Positions 23,230 to 34,594 of a stretch of 37,558 nucleotides of DNA are shown piece after piece. The position numbers and the translations under genes were made by a program. The DNA comes from Physocladia obscura (Eukaryota > Chytridiomycota > Chytridiomycetes > Chytridiales > Chytriomycetaceae): the NCBI GenBank assembly GCA_027596945.1, contig JADGJH010000026.1:1-37558 (forward strand), given 5' to 3'. Below the pieces are notes generated by a model that had not been told where the DNA came from, searched no databases, and saw only the letters and a program-made list of their open reading frames with translations. Each line of letters opens with the position of its first letter. Position 1 is the stretch's first letter.

Positions 23230-26200
23230 ATGTCGTTCCAATGGGCAAAGAACCAGGCCCAAAATGGTATTGAGGATATGGTTCTTCTCTCAAAAGTTAC
23301 GGACGATCAGATCACGGACAACCTGAAGAAACGGTTTGTATCGCAAGCTTTTATTTGGAAGAAACTCAATACTTCACATCAATCTTCCAAAACGACAAAC
23401 TCGAATGCAGGATCAATGCCGATCTAATGTTTACTTATATTGGTTAGTCTTTCTGCTTTTTAGTTGATCTTGCTTATCTTCATGAATCGGTGTCTATTGC
23501 CTGCAAAATTATTGATTAGGCCCAACTTTGGTTGCCGGTGAGTCTTACCAAGTCCTCATTCTCATATAGCTTGCTGATCAACTCAACTACTTTGTAGTCA
23601 ATCCTTATAAGCGCCTGCCTTACTTTTCTGAAAAGGAAATTGGTAAGAAATTGATTCAATGTATGTTTCTGATCTTTTCTGAACGTTGTTTCAACAGAGC
23701 AATATCACGGATCTGTATGTTGACGAAAGACGACCAACTCATTCGATAGTCTCTAACTCTTAGCGATAATGCAATTTTATTGTTTGACAGGCGGCTTACG
23801 AACATCCACCCCACATTTATGCCACTGCCGATAAAATGTACGAAATTCCAATCTCCTGTCAAAAGCTGTGTAATAACTTCGAAAATAGGTTTCAAAGTAT
23901 GATAACGGACGAAGAGAATCAGTGTGTTATCATTAGTGGTGAATCTGGAGCAGGTTAGAGTGTTTTTTCCTTCTTTATTTTCATTCAGGCGTCTTATTCA
24001 CATTTTCAGGAAAAACCGAATGCGCAAAGCTCATTATGTAATAAAATTGAGGTTCGAAATCCGTAGTTTTGATTCTGTTTCTTTTCCACAGGAACTATAT
24101 TGCCGCAGTTTCCTCAAAGGGCGGTACACACGGAAATGTTGTCGAAAACATCAAACAAGTTATTCTGGAATCGAACCCTTTGCTTGAATCATTCGGTAAC
24201 GCCAAAACACTTCGAAACAATAATTCGAGTCGATTCGTGAGTAATCCTAATTTCCTGCAATCGAAAAATAATTCAAGCAAATATGGTAGGGAAAATACTT
24301 TGAGATCAACTTCACCAAAAGTGGAGCTCCAGCTGGTGGAAAAATTTCCAATTTCTTGCTTGAAAAGTCGCGTGTTGTTGGGCCTGGACAAGGAGAACGC
24401 AACTTTCACATTTTTTATCAGCTGACAACATCTTGCACGCGAGAAGAGAAAGAAGCTTTGGGAATGATGGATCCCAAGTACTTCCACTATTTAAACGTTT
24501 CTCGAGAATATTCTGCTGATGGTATAAGCGATTCTGAAGAATATGCTGCAATGAAGAGAGGAATGGAGATTTGCAATATTGTTGGCAATGATCAATCCAG
24601 TATTTTTCAAATTCTGGCCGGCATTTTGCATTTGGGAAATGTCTCTTTTGTGGAAGAAGGAAATGATGCTAAAGTGGCAAATCAAGAAAGTTAGGATTTT
24701 TTTATGTTTTTCGAGCCAATATTAATCGATAAATATTGTAGCGCTTGAATTTCCGGCTTACCTATTTGTAAGAATTTTTTTTTTCGCGGCCTTCAACTCA
24801 AAGCAATCTTCAATAGGGTATTGATAAAGAGATTCTGAACGCAAAACTGACAAGTCGTATTGTTACAACGGGTGGTTTTGGTGGAAAGCGCTCATCGACG
24901 TACACTGTTACCATGAATATCGAACAAGCTACGAACACGCGCGATGCTCTCGCGAAGGTAGTTGTTTTTATTTTGTTTTGTACCATTTTAATTTATTTTT
25001 GTGTGTTAACAGGCTTTGTATTCGAGAATGTTTGATTGGATTGTTCAGGTTTGAATATTTTAATTTAATTATCTGGATTTTCTTGATCATTCTCTTTAGA
25101 GTGTGAATGGAGCATTGGCAAGTTTATCTCGTGGTATTGGAACCCAATCATTGTGCATTGGAGTATTGGATATTTTCGGATTTGAAATCTTTGATGTATG
25201 ACACATTTTTTGCCAATATTTTTCCTAAATTTTATTGTTATCTAGAAAAACGGATTTGAACAATTTTGCATAAACTATGTTAACGAAAGACTGCAGCAAA
25301 TTTTTATTGAATTGACATTGAAATCAGAACAGGTTTGTCGAATTTTTCGAACTTTTTTTTTGACTTTTAATCCACTAATTTTTGTAATTTTATTTAGGAA
25401 GAATACCAACGAGAGGGAATTCAGTGGACGCCTATCGATTTTTTCAATAACAAAGTTGTTGTGGATCTTATCGAAAGCAAGGTTTTTATATTTTTTTATT
25501 TTTATTTATTTCGTTTTTAAAATTATTTTTTTGTGTTTGCTTAGAAACCTCCTGGAGTAATGGCTGTCTTAGATGATATTTGTTCGACTATGCACGCTCA
25601 AGTTGAAGGTGCCGATCAGAAATTTGTTCAGGTGGATTTTTTTTCCTTTAGTTTTTGTTTCCTTACTTTTACAACAGAAATTGGAGATGGCTTGTAGTCA
25701 AAATAAACATTTCAAAGGGCAGCAATCACATTTTGTCATCAGCCACTACGCTGGTAGTGTTACATACGATTGCGATGGATTTACCGAAGCCAACAAGGAT
25801 ACGTTGTTCAAAGATTTGATTCAGCTGATGCAATCCACATCAAAGCAAGTCAAATATTATCTATTTAGTTTTTATACTAATTTTTTGCCCACAGCCCATT
25901 TATTAGAAACTTGTTCCCTGAGGTTGTGGATGAGTTGGACAAAAAACGTCCAACAACAGTTTCTCATAAAATCAAGGTAAAGTTGATAAATAATGACTTG
26001 AATTATACTCAAAATTATTAGACTCAATCGCAAGAGCTTGTCGATACATTGATGAGATGCACTCCTTCGTATATACGATGCATCAAGCCGAACGAAACGA
26101 AAAGACCAAAAGACTGGGACAACAAGAGGTTTCTTTTTTTTGGCAAACATTTACTTTTGCTCTAATTACGTTATTAATAGAGTTGAACATCAAGTGCGAT

Positions 26201-27968
26201 ACCTCAATTTGAAGGAAAACATTAAAGTTAGGCGCGCAGGTTTCTGTTACAGGAACTTTTTTGATAAGTTCTTGCGTCGATTTGCGATTTTGACACCTCA
26301 AACTTGGCCGAGTTGGAATGGTAATTCGCTTGATGGTATTAAAATAATTATGAAATCAGTGGATATGGATCCAAAAGAGTGGCAGATAGGCAAAAACAAG
26401 GTCTTCATCAAGAGTCCCGAGTCATTGTTTTTGCTTGAAGAGCAACGCGATCGCAAGTTTCACGGTTTTGCGAAAATAATTCAACGTGCATACCGCCGCT
26501 GGAAGAGTCGCAAGTACTTTTTGGAAATGCGCAAGAAAGCAGCGGAAGTAGTTTACAACCAGAAAGAACGGAAGAGGTTCAGTTTGAACAGAGAATTTGT
26601 AGGTGACTACCTGAACTTCTTGGATAATCCGGTTTTGAAAGCCCTTGTCGGTGAGCGTTTGATCTTTCCTTTTCGTTCTCCTTTTTATCCGATATTTAAA
26701 CTCAATTTGAATAGGGAAAAATGTGAAAGTTTACTTTTCTGATGTTGTTCAAAAATATGACCGTAAATTGAAACCAACACCGCGTGAATTCCTTGTCACT
26801 GATAATGCTGTTTTCTTGATTGGATTCGAAAAAGAGAAGGATGGGCCAAACAAGGGTAAGATGGTCAAGGTTGTGAAACGAAAACTCACTTTCAAGGAGA
26901 TTGCAAGTGTTTCTTTGAGGTTTTTTTTTTTTTTTTTGGGTTGTTGTTTTTTTTTTTTTGGTTTTAACCTAAAAAAAAACGTGATTTGGGGGGTGGTTTT
27001 TTTTTGGTTAACGGCCCGGCGGAATACGACAATGTTATGGAAAATCTTTTCAAGACTGAGTTGATCACTGTTTTGAGGTAATAGTTGATTCTTTTTAAAA
27101 AAAAGTTACGCTAAACAAGTTTTCAGTGAAAAGTACCTTGCCGCAACGGGTTCAAGACTTTCTATTACTTTCACTGACAAGTAAGCGATCTGTCTATGTT
27201 ATAATTGTTCCTAATATAGGTTGCAGCATCAAATATTCTGTAAAGAAGACAACATGGCAGTCTGGTGGCATTCATGAGTTGAAATTTATTTCAGACAATG
27301 CAGCGAAAGTTCCTGCGATCAAGCATTCTGGAAAAGTTGCAGAAATTCGTGTTGCGGGTGGATTGCCAAAGAGTTCACAACCAAAACCTTCAACTGTTAT
27401 GCAAAGACAAACACAGCCAAAATCTAATTACTCCTCTGGTACAGCTCGTTCCTCATACAGTCAGCAACAACAATCTTCGTATTCTCAACCACAACAAGTT
27501 TCGTCTGGCTTTCCTAGGGTTTCGCAAACAAGTGGGCCGGCGTCAGGAGGATTCAAACTGCCAAATCAATCTGCGAACTCACGGTTAGGAGGATCTGCAA
27601 GTCTACCGCAGTCTTCAAACAACGGTTTTACGTCTGCAGCCGCTGCAAAAAAAAAGCCGCCGCCACCGATTCCACCAGCAAAGAAATTACCGCAATGCAG
27701 GGCACTTTATGATTATAATGCGACTGAAGCTGGTTTGTTTTTACTTGTTTTTGTTTATAAGTTGTGACAATTTAATGATTCTGAGAATCGCAGATGAACT
27801 CACTTTCAAAGCGGGTGATATCATTACTATTGTCAGTAAAGATGATGGGTGGTGGACTGGCAATTTACGAGGCCAGAAAGGTCTTTTCCCAGCAAATGTG
27901 AGTACTGACATTTATTCTCTGAGCAAAGCTAATGATAGCATTTATTCCAGTATACTGAGACAATTTGA
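23230..27968 (+). CDS. Class I myosin (motor, IQ, TH1, Pro-rich, SH3)
   Basis: An actin motor for endocytosis and cortical actin. About 26 exons encode roughly 1,100 residues. Exons up to 26919 all join in frame: 23230-23333, 23411-23442, 23520-23537, 23598-23642, 23698-23714, 23791-23953, 24010-24037, 24092-24236, 24290-24689, 24742-24767 and so on. The motor shows [32 protein letters not shown] and [11 protein letters not shown], with Ser at the TEDS site (SSTYTV), so PAK-type phosphorylation is plausible. One IQ motif ([14 protein letters not shown]) precedes TH1, a Gln/Ser/Pro-rich stretch with PPPPIPP, and SH3 ([24 protein letters not shown]). The protein stops five residues past SH3, without the acidic Arp2/3-activating tail of most fungal homologs. 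TH1 is damaged or mis-sequenced at 26920-27009. Confidence 0.92.
25845..25894 (+). other. Inferred GC-AG intron in myosin I
   Basis: The exon 25678-25844 ends TCAAA and is followed by GCAAGT, the classic strong GC donor. The acceptor is CCCACAG at 25894. Joining restores [16 protein letters not shown], the conserved myosin I motor sequence. Confidence 0.8.
26920..27009 (+). other. Homopolymer-rich stretch with no usable acceptor in myosin TH1
   Basis: After the donor at 26920 there are long T runs, a nine-A run and G runs, and no AG dinucleotide until after the next clear coding segment ([18 protein letters not shown], from 27010). Family comparison from memory expects about a dozen TH1 residues here. 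A remnant reading [12 protein letters not shown] suggests a short exon or exon part carrying indels. Confidence 0.6.
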
Positions 27969-28021
27969 AAGTTGTGGAGATTGAAAACTTTTTTTTGGTG
28001 TGTGAGAAATTGAAAATTCAA

Positions 28022-29076
28022 ATGAAAAGCCAAGTTCTTTTGTTTTTGATTGTCGTATTTGTGGGATTTACTGTCGCTTCATCTGGCGATCGGCAGCCAA
28101 TATACCGACAATGTGTACAATTGTGCATCAATCACGAATGCGTGGAACCGCTAACTTTGGAGCTTCGCTTGACACTCTGGAACTGTGAGAGTAACTGTAT
28201 GTGTATTCCAAATCGATCATATTACAATATAATAACAAAAATTAAAGGCTATTATATATGCACCCATAAAACGACCAAAATAAATATCGAGCAAGGTGGT
28301 TCATCGAATATTCATCAGTTCCATGGAAAATGGCCTTTTACGAGATTCCTCGGTTTGCAAGAGCCTGCTTCTGTTCTCTTCTCTATTTTTAATGGATATA
28401 TGCACTATCGTGGAATGCAAATGTTGAGAAAGGTATATATAGGAAAGGCTTTAAACTGGAAAAAACTATACATTTTGAACGCATCAATAAGTATTTTTGG
28501 ATGGTTTTGGTCTGCTGTATTTCACGCCAGAGATACGTCGTTTACTGGTAAGTTAAACTATTTTACTCCAAGTTATTTAAATTGTTATTTAACTCTTTTT
28601 TTGTGGCAGAAAAAATGGATTATTTCTCTGCAGTTCTTGGAATCACTTTAAATGCATATATCGCACTTGTGAAAGCTTTCAATCTTTCAGATCCTTCCCG
28701 GCGTCAATTGCGTATTACTCTTCGTCTGATTTGCGTTATTTTTTACACCATACATATCATATATCTAACCCAATGGCCATTCGATTATGGATATAATATG
28801 ATTGCTGGTATCGGTGTGGGAATGATTAGCAATATTTCATGGCTGTACTGGAGTTTTTCGAACCTATCGGCGAGACCGTATTGTCGCAAAATGATCATCT
28901 TTGTCTTGCTTTTGCTGGCAGCAATGAGTTTGGAAATTTTAGATTTTCCACCTATATATTGGATCTTAGACGCGCATAGCTTATGGCATGCTGCTACTGT
29001 TCCATTGATTGGAATATTCTATTCATTCTTCATCGACGATGTGAAATTTGAAGCTGCAAACCGAAAAAGTATTTGA
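28022..29076 (+). CDS. GPI phospholipase PGAP3 / Per1-like
   Basis: Removes the unsaturated sn-2 fatty acid of GPI anchors during lipid remodelling in the ER/Golgi. Three exons (28022-28196, 28248-28547, 28610-29076) give 313 residues. A signal peptide (MKSQVLLFLIVVFVGFTVA) leads to GDRQPIYRQCVQLC and further Cys pairs typical of the lumenal domain. Conserved blocks are FHGKWPFTRFLGLQEPAS, SAVFHARDTSFTEKMDYFSA and DAHSLWHAATVP, whose His/Asp residues define the CREST hydrolase superfamily. Several membrane segments follow. The start is 53 bp after the myosin stop. The gene is convergent with the COP1-like gene 136 bp downstream. An AATAAA is at 29079-29084. Confidence 0.93.
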
Positions 29077-29212
29077 AAAATAAAACAAAATACGGTTTCT
29101 TTTTCCCCTTCCCATCACGCTCATCAAATACAAATCGAATGGAAAACAAACGAGTGAATTCTTTTTTTCTCTTCTCCAATCGTCCCTTGTTGATTTTTTG
29201 CTGGGGGTGCTT

Positions 29213-32200
29213 TTAGACACATTGCATAACCTTCACTCCGCCAACAGAATTTGCTGCGATCAGTACATCCGCAGTTTTACGCATCCAGCACACACTACTC
29301 ACAAAATGAGATGGATCTGGATCTAAGACTTCGTCTCCCTATTATTGATTTTTATTAAAATTTGATCAAAAAATTAAATTTTTTTCAAATACATTTTCGG
29401 TATTGATTGCATTTCCGAAACGGTGATTAATGATCGGAGTTGACAAGCTGCTGAAATAAGTATACACAGAATTGTTTTCGCTTCCACATGAAATAAATTC
29501 TCCAGTACTGTTGATACTTAGTCCGACAAAGTTTTTTTCGTTTGTATGCCCGGAGTACGATCGCATACACTGCGGCTGCTGATATTGGTGCTGATTCCGC
29601 ACTGGCAAATTCGACAATGTTTGCCTCACAGAAGTTTTCTGAAGATTAAGGGTCGATGATGCACTACGGAATTAATAGTTCAGTTATTAAAGAAAATAAA
29701 AATAAAAAGGACACACGATTTTCGAAAGATTGATGATGTCAAATTTTCGACCAAATTGGCTTCGATAAATGATGACAAGGGAGCGAATAGTGACGAAACA
29801 GAAGATGATTGAGTTGCTGAGACGCTTGCTGGTTCTGGTGGTCCTTGTGATCCCAGATTCCAAAGCTTCAATGTACTGTCAGTTGAAGCGCTGATAATTT
29901 CGTTTCTTGATAAAAATTTGACGTATGAAACAGCTTTTCTGTGACCTTGCAGCACATGAAGAGGCTCAGACGAATTTCGCAAATCGTAGTAATGAATATG
30001 GTGATCTAAAGAAAAAGGTATCAAAAAAAAGCTTTTTTAATATTTGTTTTTGAATACCAGCAGATCCGAAAGCTAATTCATGGCTGGAATACGGGTTCCA
30101 TTTTACTGAACAAATATTCGCCTTTGAATCAATCGTTTGAACAGATCCACTTTGTGTAGTCGACCAAATTTTAACTAAATGTGTTCGTAAAATGAGTGTT
30201 ACAAATAGCATCCAACAAAAAAATTATCTTATATACCTTTACTATCATCACTGCCACTTGCAAGAAGTACAGGATCGACGTTATTAAAGTCAACAGACCA
30301 AGTTCTCTTCTCATGTTCTTCAAATTCGCTAATCAAAACCCCAGTATTACTGTCCCACAAACTAACTATCCCCTCGTAGTCAGAAGAAGCTAGATGAGAC
30401 TTAATATACGAGTTCCATGATAACCAGCTGTTTGAAAGAAAAAACAAAGAAAAAAAATTTAAAAAAATTGAAATGGGAGTTGATAAGTACCTAATTTTCG
30501 ATCTGCCACTCATTTCCAACACAGGATATCGTGGAACCTCTTCCGTGAAATTTCGGCTGTTTTGGTCATCAAAAAGCTCGTCATTCTCGTCTTCATCACT
30601 TGAATCGTCCTCATCATTATCTTCATCCTTCAGTGCATCCGCAACAAACAATCCTGCTCTCTTTCTCCCGCCCAACCATCTTGCCTTTTCTCTTCGCTGT
30701 TTCGAACCACCACCAAAAAGCTCTCCCCAATCTCTAACAACGCTTTCATACTCATAGATTTTGATTTTCTTTGTCACGCCCGCTGTCGCAAAAAGTCGAT
30801 CATCCGCGTCAAACTCAATCGCTGAAACGATACAACTGCTCCCCGAAGCAGCGGCACCACCACTAGATCCAACCCCCGAAACGAGCTTGTCTGCGTAATT
30901 TATGCGGGCCAAAGTTTTAAACGAGCTCACTTTTGAAAAACGAGACAATGTTTCGCTGAACGGTCGCATTCCAGTAGCTAGTGGTGACGCCGAGGATGAT
31001 GGAATTGATGGTGATGGAGTTCTGTGACTTGCGTTGCCACCTTTATCACGCCGTTGGTGAGCTTGATATGCGTTTGAAGGTAATTTTCCAGTACTACCCA
31101 TGGTTTTGTGATTATTTTGGTGGCCGAGTCGAAGAGAAAAGTAATTATTTTGGAGATCAGGAAAGTGCGATTCAACACGTGACATTCGAGTCCTGATAAG
31201 TTGCGTCATCATTGCGCTCGAATCCGCCGTCGTTGATTGTCGGAATGGTGTAAATTCAAGTGGTGGTTGTTCGTCTATATCGTTGATTTTCTGTGAAACA
31301 AATTTGGTAAAAAACTTGATGCAAAGTGGGAAGTTTTTTTCTTACATCATGTGGGCGCTTTCGAGAGCCAGAATGATGATTTTTTTCGTCAGCAAGTGCA
31401 TCAAAGATCGAACCAGTTGTGAGTGTGCTATTCGGAATGTTCCATGAACTCATATTTGCTGCATGTGGCGTAACTGTTCCCGGCAATTCGGGGGGCAATG
31501 GTGAGCTACAGACACTTGCAGATGATGCTGCCACAACTGGCATATTCAAACGAGCTGTCGTTGTAGGCTGTGCTGAGATAGGAGTTGATGGTACATGCTG
31601 AAAGTCGAAAGAATTGTGAACCGGTTTAGGAGCTGAGTTCTCAAACGATGTTTGGGATGGTTTCGATCGATTTAACTCCATTTTTACCAATTGAAGGTCT
31701 TCGTTAATGCACGAAATTTGTTCGTTCAGATTCGCCAACTCTTGCTCTTTTTCGTATTTCGATTTTTTCAAAAACTCTGCAAGCAATTCCAGTTGAATCT
31801 CTTTCTCGTTTGATTCAAGTTGTTTGCGCTTCTCAATAAGCGCCAAAAGCATAGTATCGATTTCTAGAAAAGATTGATTAATTCATTCAATATAAACAGC
31901 AAAACTGAACCTCACCTTTTATACTGGAGTTATCAGCCGAGACAGCAGCAAGCTCAAAATCTGCGCCTGGGTCCCTTGGGGAAAGAGAAGATTTGGATAT
32001 CATGGAGTTGACTTGAAAACGATTATGTTAGAGAAATATTGCAAATACAACGCATCAAAGCAAAACCAAAAAAAAATATTGAAAACTAACGACTAAAGTT
32101 TGGGTAAATTTCAGAGTCGGCAATAAGAGATCCGCAAGTCGGACAGTTGTGTTTGACAGTGAGATAGGTAGAAATGCATTCATAACAGAAAGAATGGCCA

Positions 32201-32746
32201 CACTTTGCCATGAAGGCGTCTTTGATACGATCGAGACAGATTGGGCTACACCAAAAAAGTCAGAAAAGTGGAAAAGCAAAACAAGACTAACCATTCACAC
32301 GATAGTGCTGTACTCGCATTGATACCGCTGGCTAATTCTACTGTTGTTGCTGTTAATTCTGATATCGGTTTTGGCTTTGCGGACGTTTTTTGCTTTAGTT
32401 TCAGAGGTGGTGTGGTTGCAGTTGTTCTTGTTGTCGGTGAGGGCGAACGGCGTGACAGACTGGAGAATGTGGCAACAACATTACGCACGGATAGAGAATC
32501 AATGGAGTGCGCAGTAGATGCAGTTGGCGTTTTAGTCACAGCTACAGTTGGAGTTGCAGTTGGAGTTGTTGTTAACGCTGGTTCTACCGTTACTGTTGCA
32601 GGGTCTGCTGCACCCGGCGCGCCTGCCGCGACTGCTGTTGCAGTTGCTGCTTCTTCTTCTCTTTCTGACGGTGTTGTTTTCTCTGGATTAGCGCTGCTAA
32701 GCTCGGCGCCCTCTGCTGTTCGCCTGCGCTTGCTCACACTATCCAT
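29213..32746 (-). CDS. COP1-like RING / coiled-coil / WD40 E3 ubiquitin ligase
   Basis: A ubiquitin ligase subunit that selects substrates through its WD40 propeller. Ten exons (32746-32292, 32245-32091, 32011-31916, 31863-31346, 31290-30491, 30427-30237, 30174-30058, 30005-29717, 29663-29393, 29338-29213) encode 1,005 residues. A Thr/Ala-rich leader of about 150 residues precedes the RING ([20 protein letters not shown], then C-x2-C pairs), a coiled coil ([20 protein letters not shown] onward) and a C-terminal propeller. The blades [12 protein letters not shown] and [11 protein letters not shown] plus [13 protein letters not shown] are close to diagnostic for COP1/SPA, and the RING separates it from SPA kinases. 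An acidic insert of about 70 residues interrupts the first WD40 blades (30770-30500). The protein is longer than plant or animal COP1. Confidence 0.9.
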
Positions 32747-32764
32747 CACTTTTTTTATTTCTCG
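32747..32764. promoter_or_regulatory. 18-bp gap between divergent start codons
   Basis: The ATG of the COP1-like gene (32746, minus) and the ATG of the stomatin-like gene (32765, plus) face away from each other with only 18 bp between them, mostly T-rich. Transcription must start inside one of the opposing reading frames, or one true start lies further inside. No core promoter motif is visible. Confidence 0.45.
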
Positions 32765-34444
32765 ATGAAAAAGTTTGTGCCAACATTGCTGCCGCTTTTT
32801 CCGTTAAACGTTTCGTTGCGGACGGTGTCGGCCCTGCGAGAGATTACCGTGAGACAGCGTTCGAATAGCTCGTTTGCATCTAGCCAGTGGAACCGAGGCT
32901 CCAATTCCAATTCCGGACTAGGTCTCAGCAGAGTAATTTCGCCTCCAGTCAACACGGTCCGTTAAGTCTTTTCCTGCTTTAAAATGCCCCAATCGACTCG
33001 AACAACTTAAACGAATACAATCCGTCCGCTGATTTATTAATTAAAAAAAACAAAAAACAAAAAAAATACAAAACACAACAAACGGCTTTAATGATGATTG
33101 CAATAAATAACGATGATAATGATGACGACGAATAAATAAAAATATCAAATAGGGTATTATGTTTGTTCCACAAGCATCCGTTTATATTGTTGAGCGATTT
33201 GGAAAGTTTCACAAAATTCTCGACCCTGGCCTGGCGATTTTAATTCCATTCATTGATCGAATTCGATATGTACAGTCGCTGAAAGAAAATGCTGTTGAAA
33301 TTCCGACTCAAACCGCAATTACTCAAGATAACGTAACTTTGGAGATTGACGGAGTATTGTATTACAAAATTGAGGATCCATACAAAGTTTGTTGTATTTT
33401 CCTTTCCCTATTAATTCTTTTTTAACACATTTCACGTATATATAGGCTTCTTATGGTGTTGAGAATGCTGAATTTGCTGTATCGCAACTTGCACAAACAA
33501 CAATGGTTCCACTTTTATTTTCCATTTTTTTGAAATAATTTGATATCTAAATACAAATTTTGACAGAGAGCTGAGATTGGCCAATTAAGTTTGGATCGCA
33601 CTCTTGCTGAAAGAACTCAACTGAATCACAATATTGTCAATGCGATTAATACCGCTGCATTTGATTGGGGAATTCGTTGCCTTAGGTAAGGGATAATGAA
33701 AAAAAAAAAAAGAGTGAGAAGGAGGATTCTTATTAAAATTTATTATTCAGATATGAAATTCGCGATGTCCACCCACCTGAAAATGTTGTCGCATCGATGC
33801 ATCAACAAGTTAGTGCTGAACGCAGAAAACGAGCTGAAATTTTAGAATCTGAGGGCGCACGGTTGGTTTTCTATAAAATAAGGCATATTTTTTATCCAAC
33901 AAAAATAAATTAAAAATACTAATAATAATAAATAGGCAGTCTGCAATCAATATTGCGGAAGGAAGAAAACAATCTATTATTTTGGAATCTGAGGCTGAAA
34001 AGGCAACTCAAATCAATATGGCAGAAGGTGTGGCTCTTCAATTCTTTAAACTTAATTAAAAAAAATGCGAATTAATTATTATTATTATTTTTCAGGCGAG
34101 GCTGCTTCAATAAGATTAAAGGCACTTGCATCTGCTCAAGCTATTGTTGAGGTTTCAAATGCAATCAAAATACAAGGGGTACATGGGCAAGATGCAGTAT
34201 CTTTGTCCGTTGCTGAAAAGTATATTGAATCATTTGGAAAGTTGGCAAAGGAAGGTACAACTGTTATTGTTCCAAATAACGTTGGGGATGCGTAAGTTGA
34301 AAAAATTTTGCAGCTTTCATTGTATTTCTATTTGTTTATTTTTATTTTATTGCGTTCACATTTATTAGGGCAAGTATGGTGGCTCAGATGATGACAGTTT
34401 TTGACAATGTCAAAAAAACTCGGAGCCCGCCAAAAGTTGAATAA
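32765..34444 (+). CDS. Mitochondrial stomatin-like protein 2 (SPFH/prohibitin family)
   Basis: An inner-membrane scaffold that organises cardiolipin-rich domains and proteases. Eight exons (32765-32956, 33153-33386, 33446-33505, 33567-33685, 33751-33861, 33936-34027, 34096-34291, 34369-34444) give 359 residues. Exon 1 encodes an Arg/Ser-rich, acid-poor leader typical of a mitochondrial presequence. The SPFH domain follows: VERFGKFHKILDPGL, IPFIDRIRYVQSLKE, DGVLYYKIEDPYKASYGVE, QLAQTTMRAEIG and WGIRCLRYEIRDVHPP. A long helical part (AERRKRAEILESEGARQSAI) and a short C-terminal tail end the protein. Intron 1 (196 nt) has a weak GTCCGT donor. A start at 33159 would remove the presequence and is less likely. 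Confidence 0.92.
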
Positions 34445-34594
34445 AATCTTTTATCCTTTTTTTTTTTTTTTGTTTTTGTTTTAGCGTGCCAGTTTTGTAG
34501 AAAGTTTAGGAATTTGCGAGTGGTTGTATTGGTGCACTGCGATTGGTCAATGTTCCGGCGAATATTCTTATGCTTCCGAATTTTGAAGGTAAAA

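Noticed and set aside
28197..28247. Uninterrupted reading through this segment of the PGAP3 gene
   Set aside because: It has GTATGT and AAAG borders, and removal restores the conserved Cys-rich spacing; the read-through residues are not family-like.
32241..32768. Long plus-strand reading frame opposite the first COP1 exon
   Set aside because: It is the mirror of a Thr/Ala-rich coding stretch; the minus strand continues by splicing into a clear RING domain.
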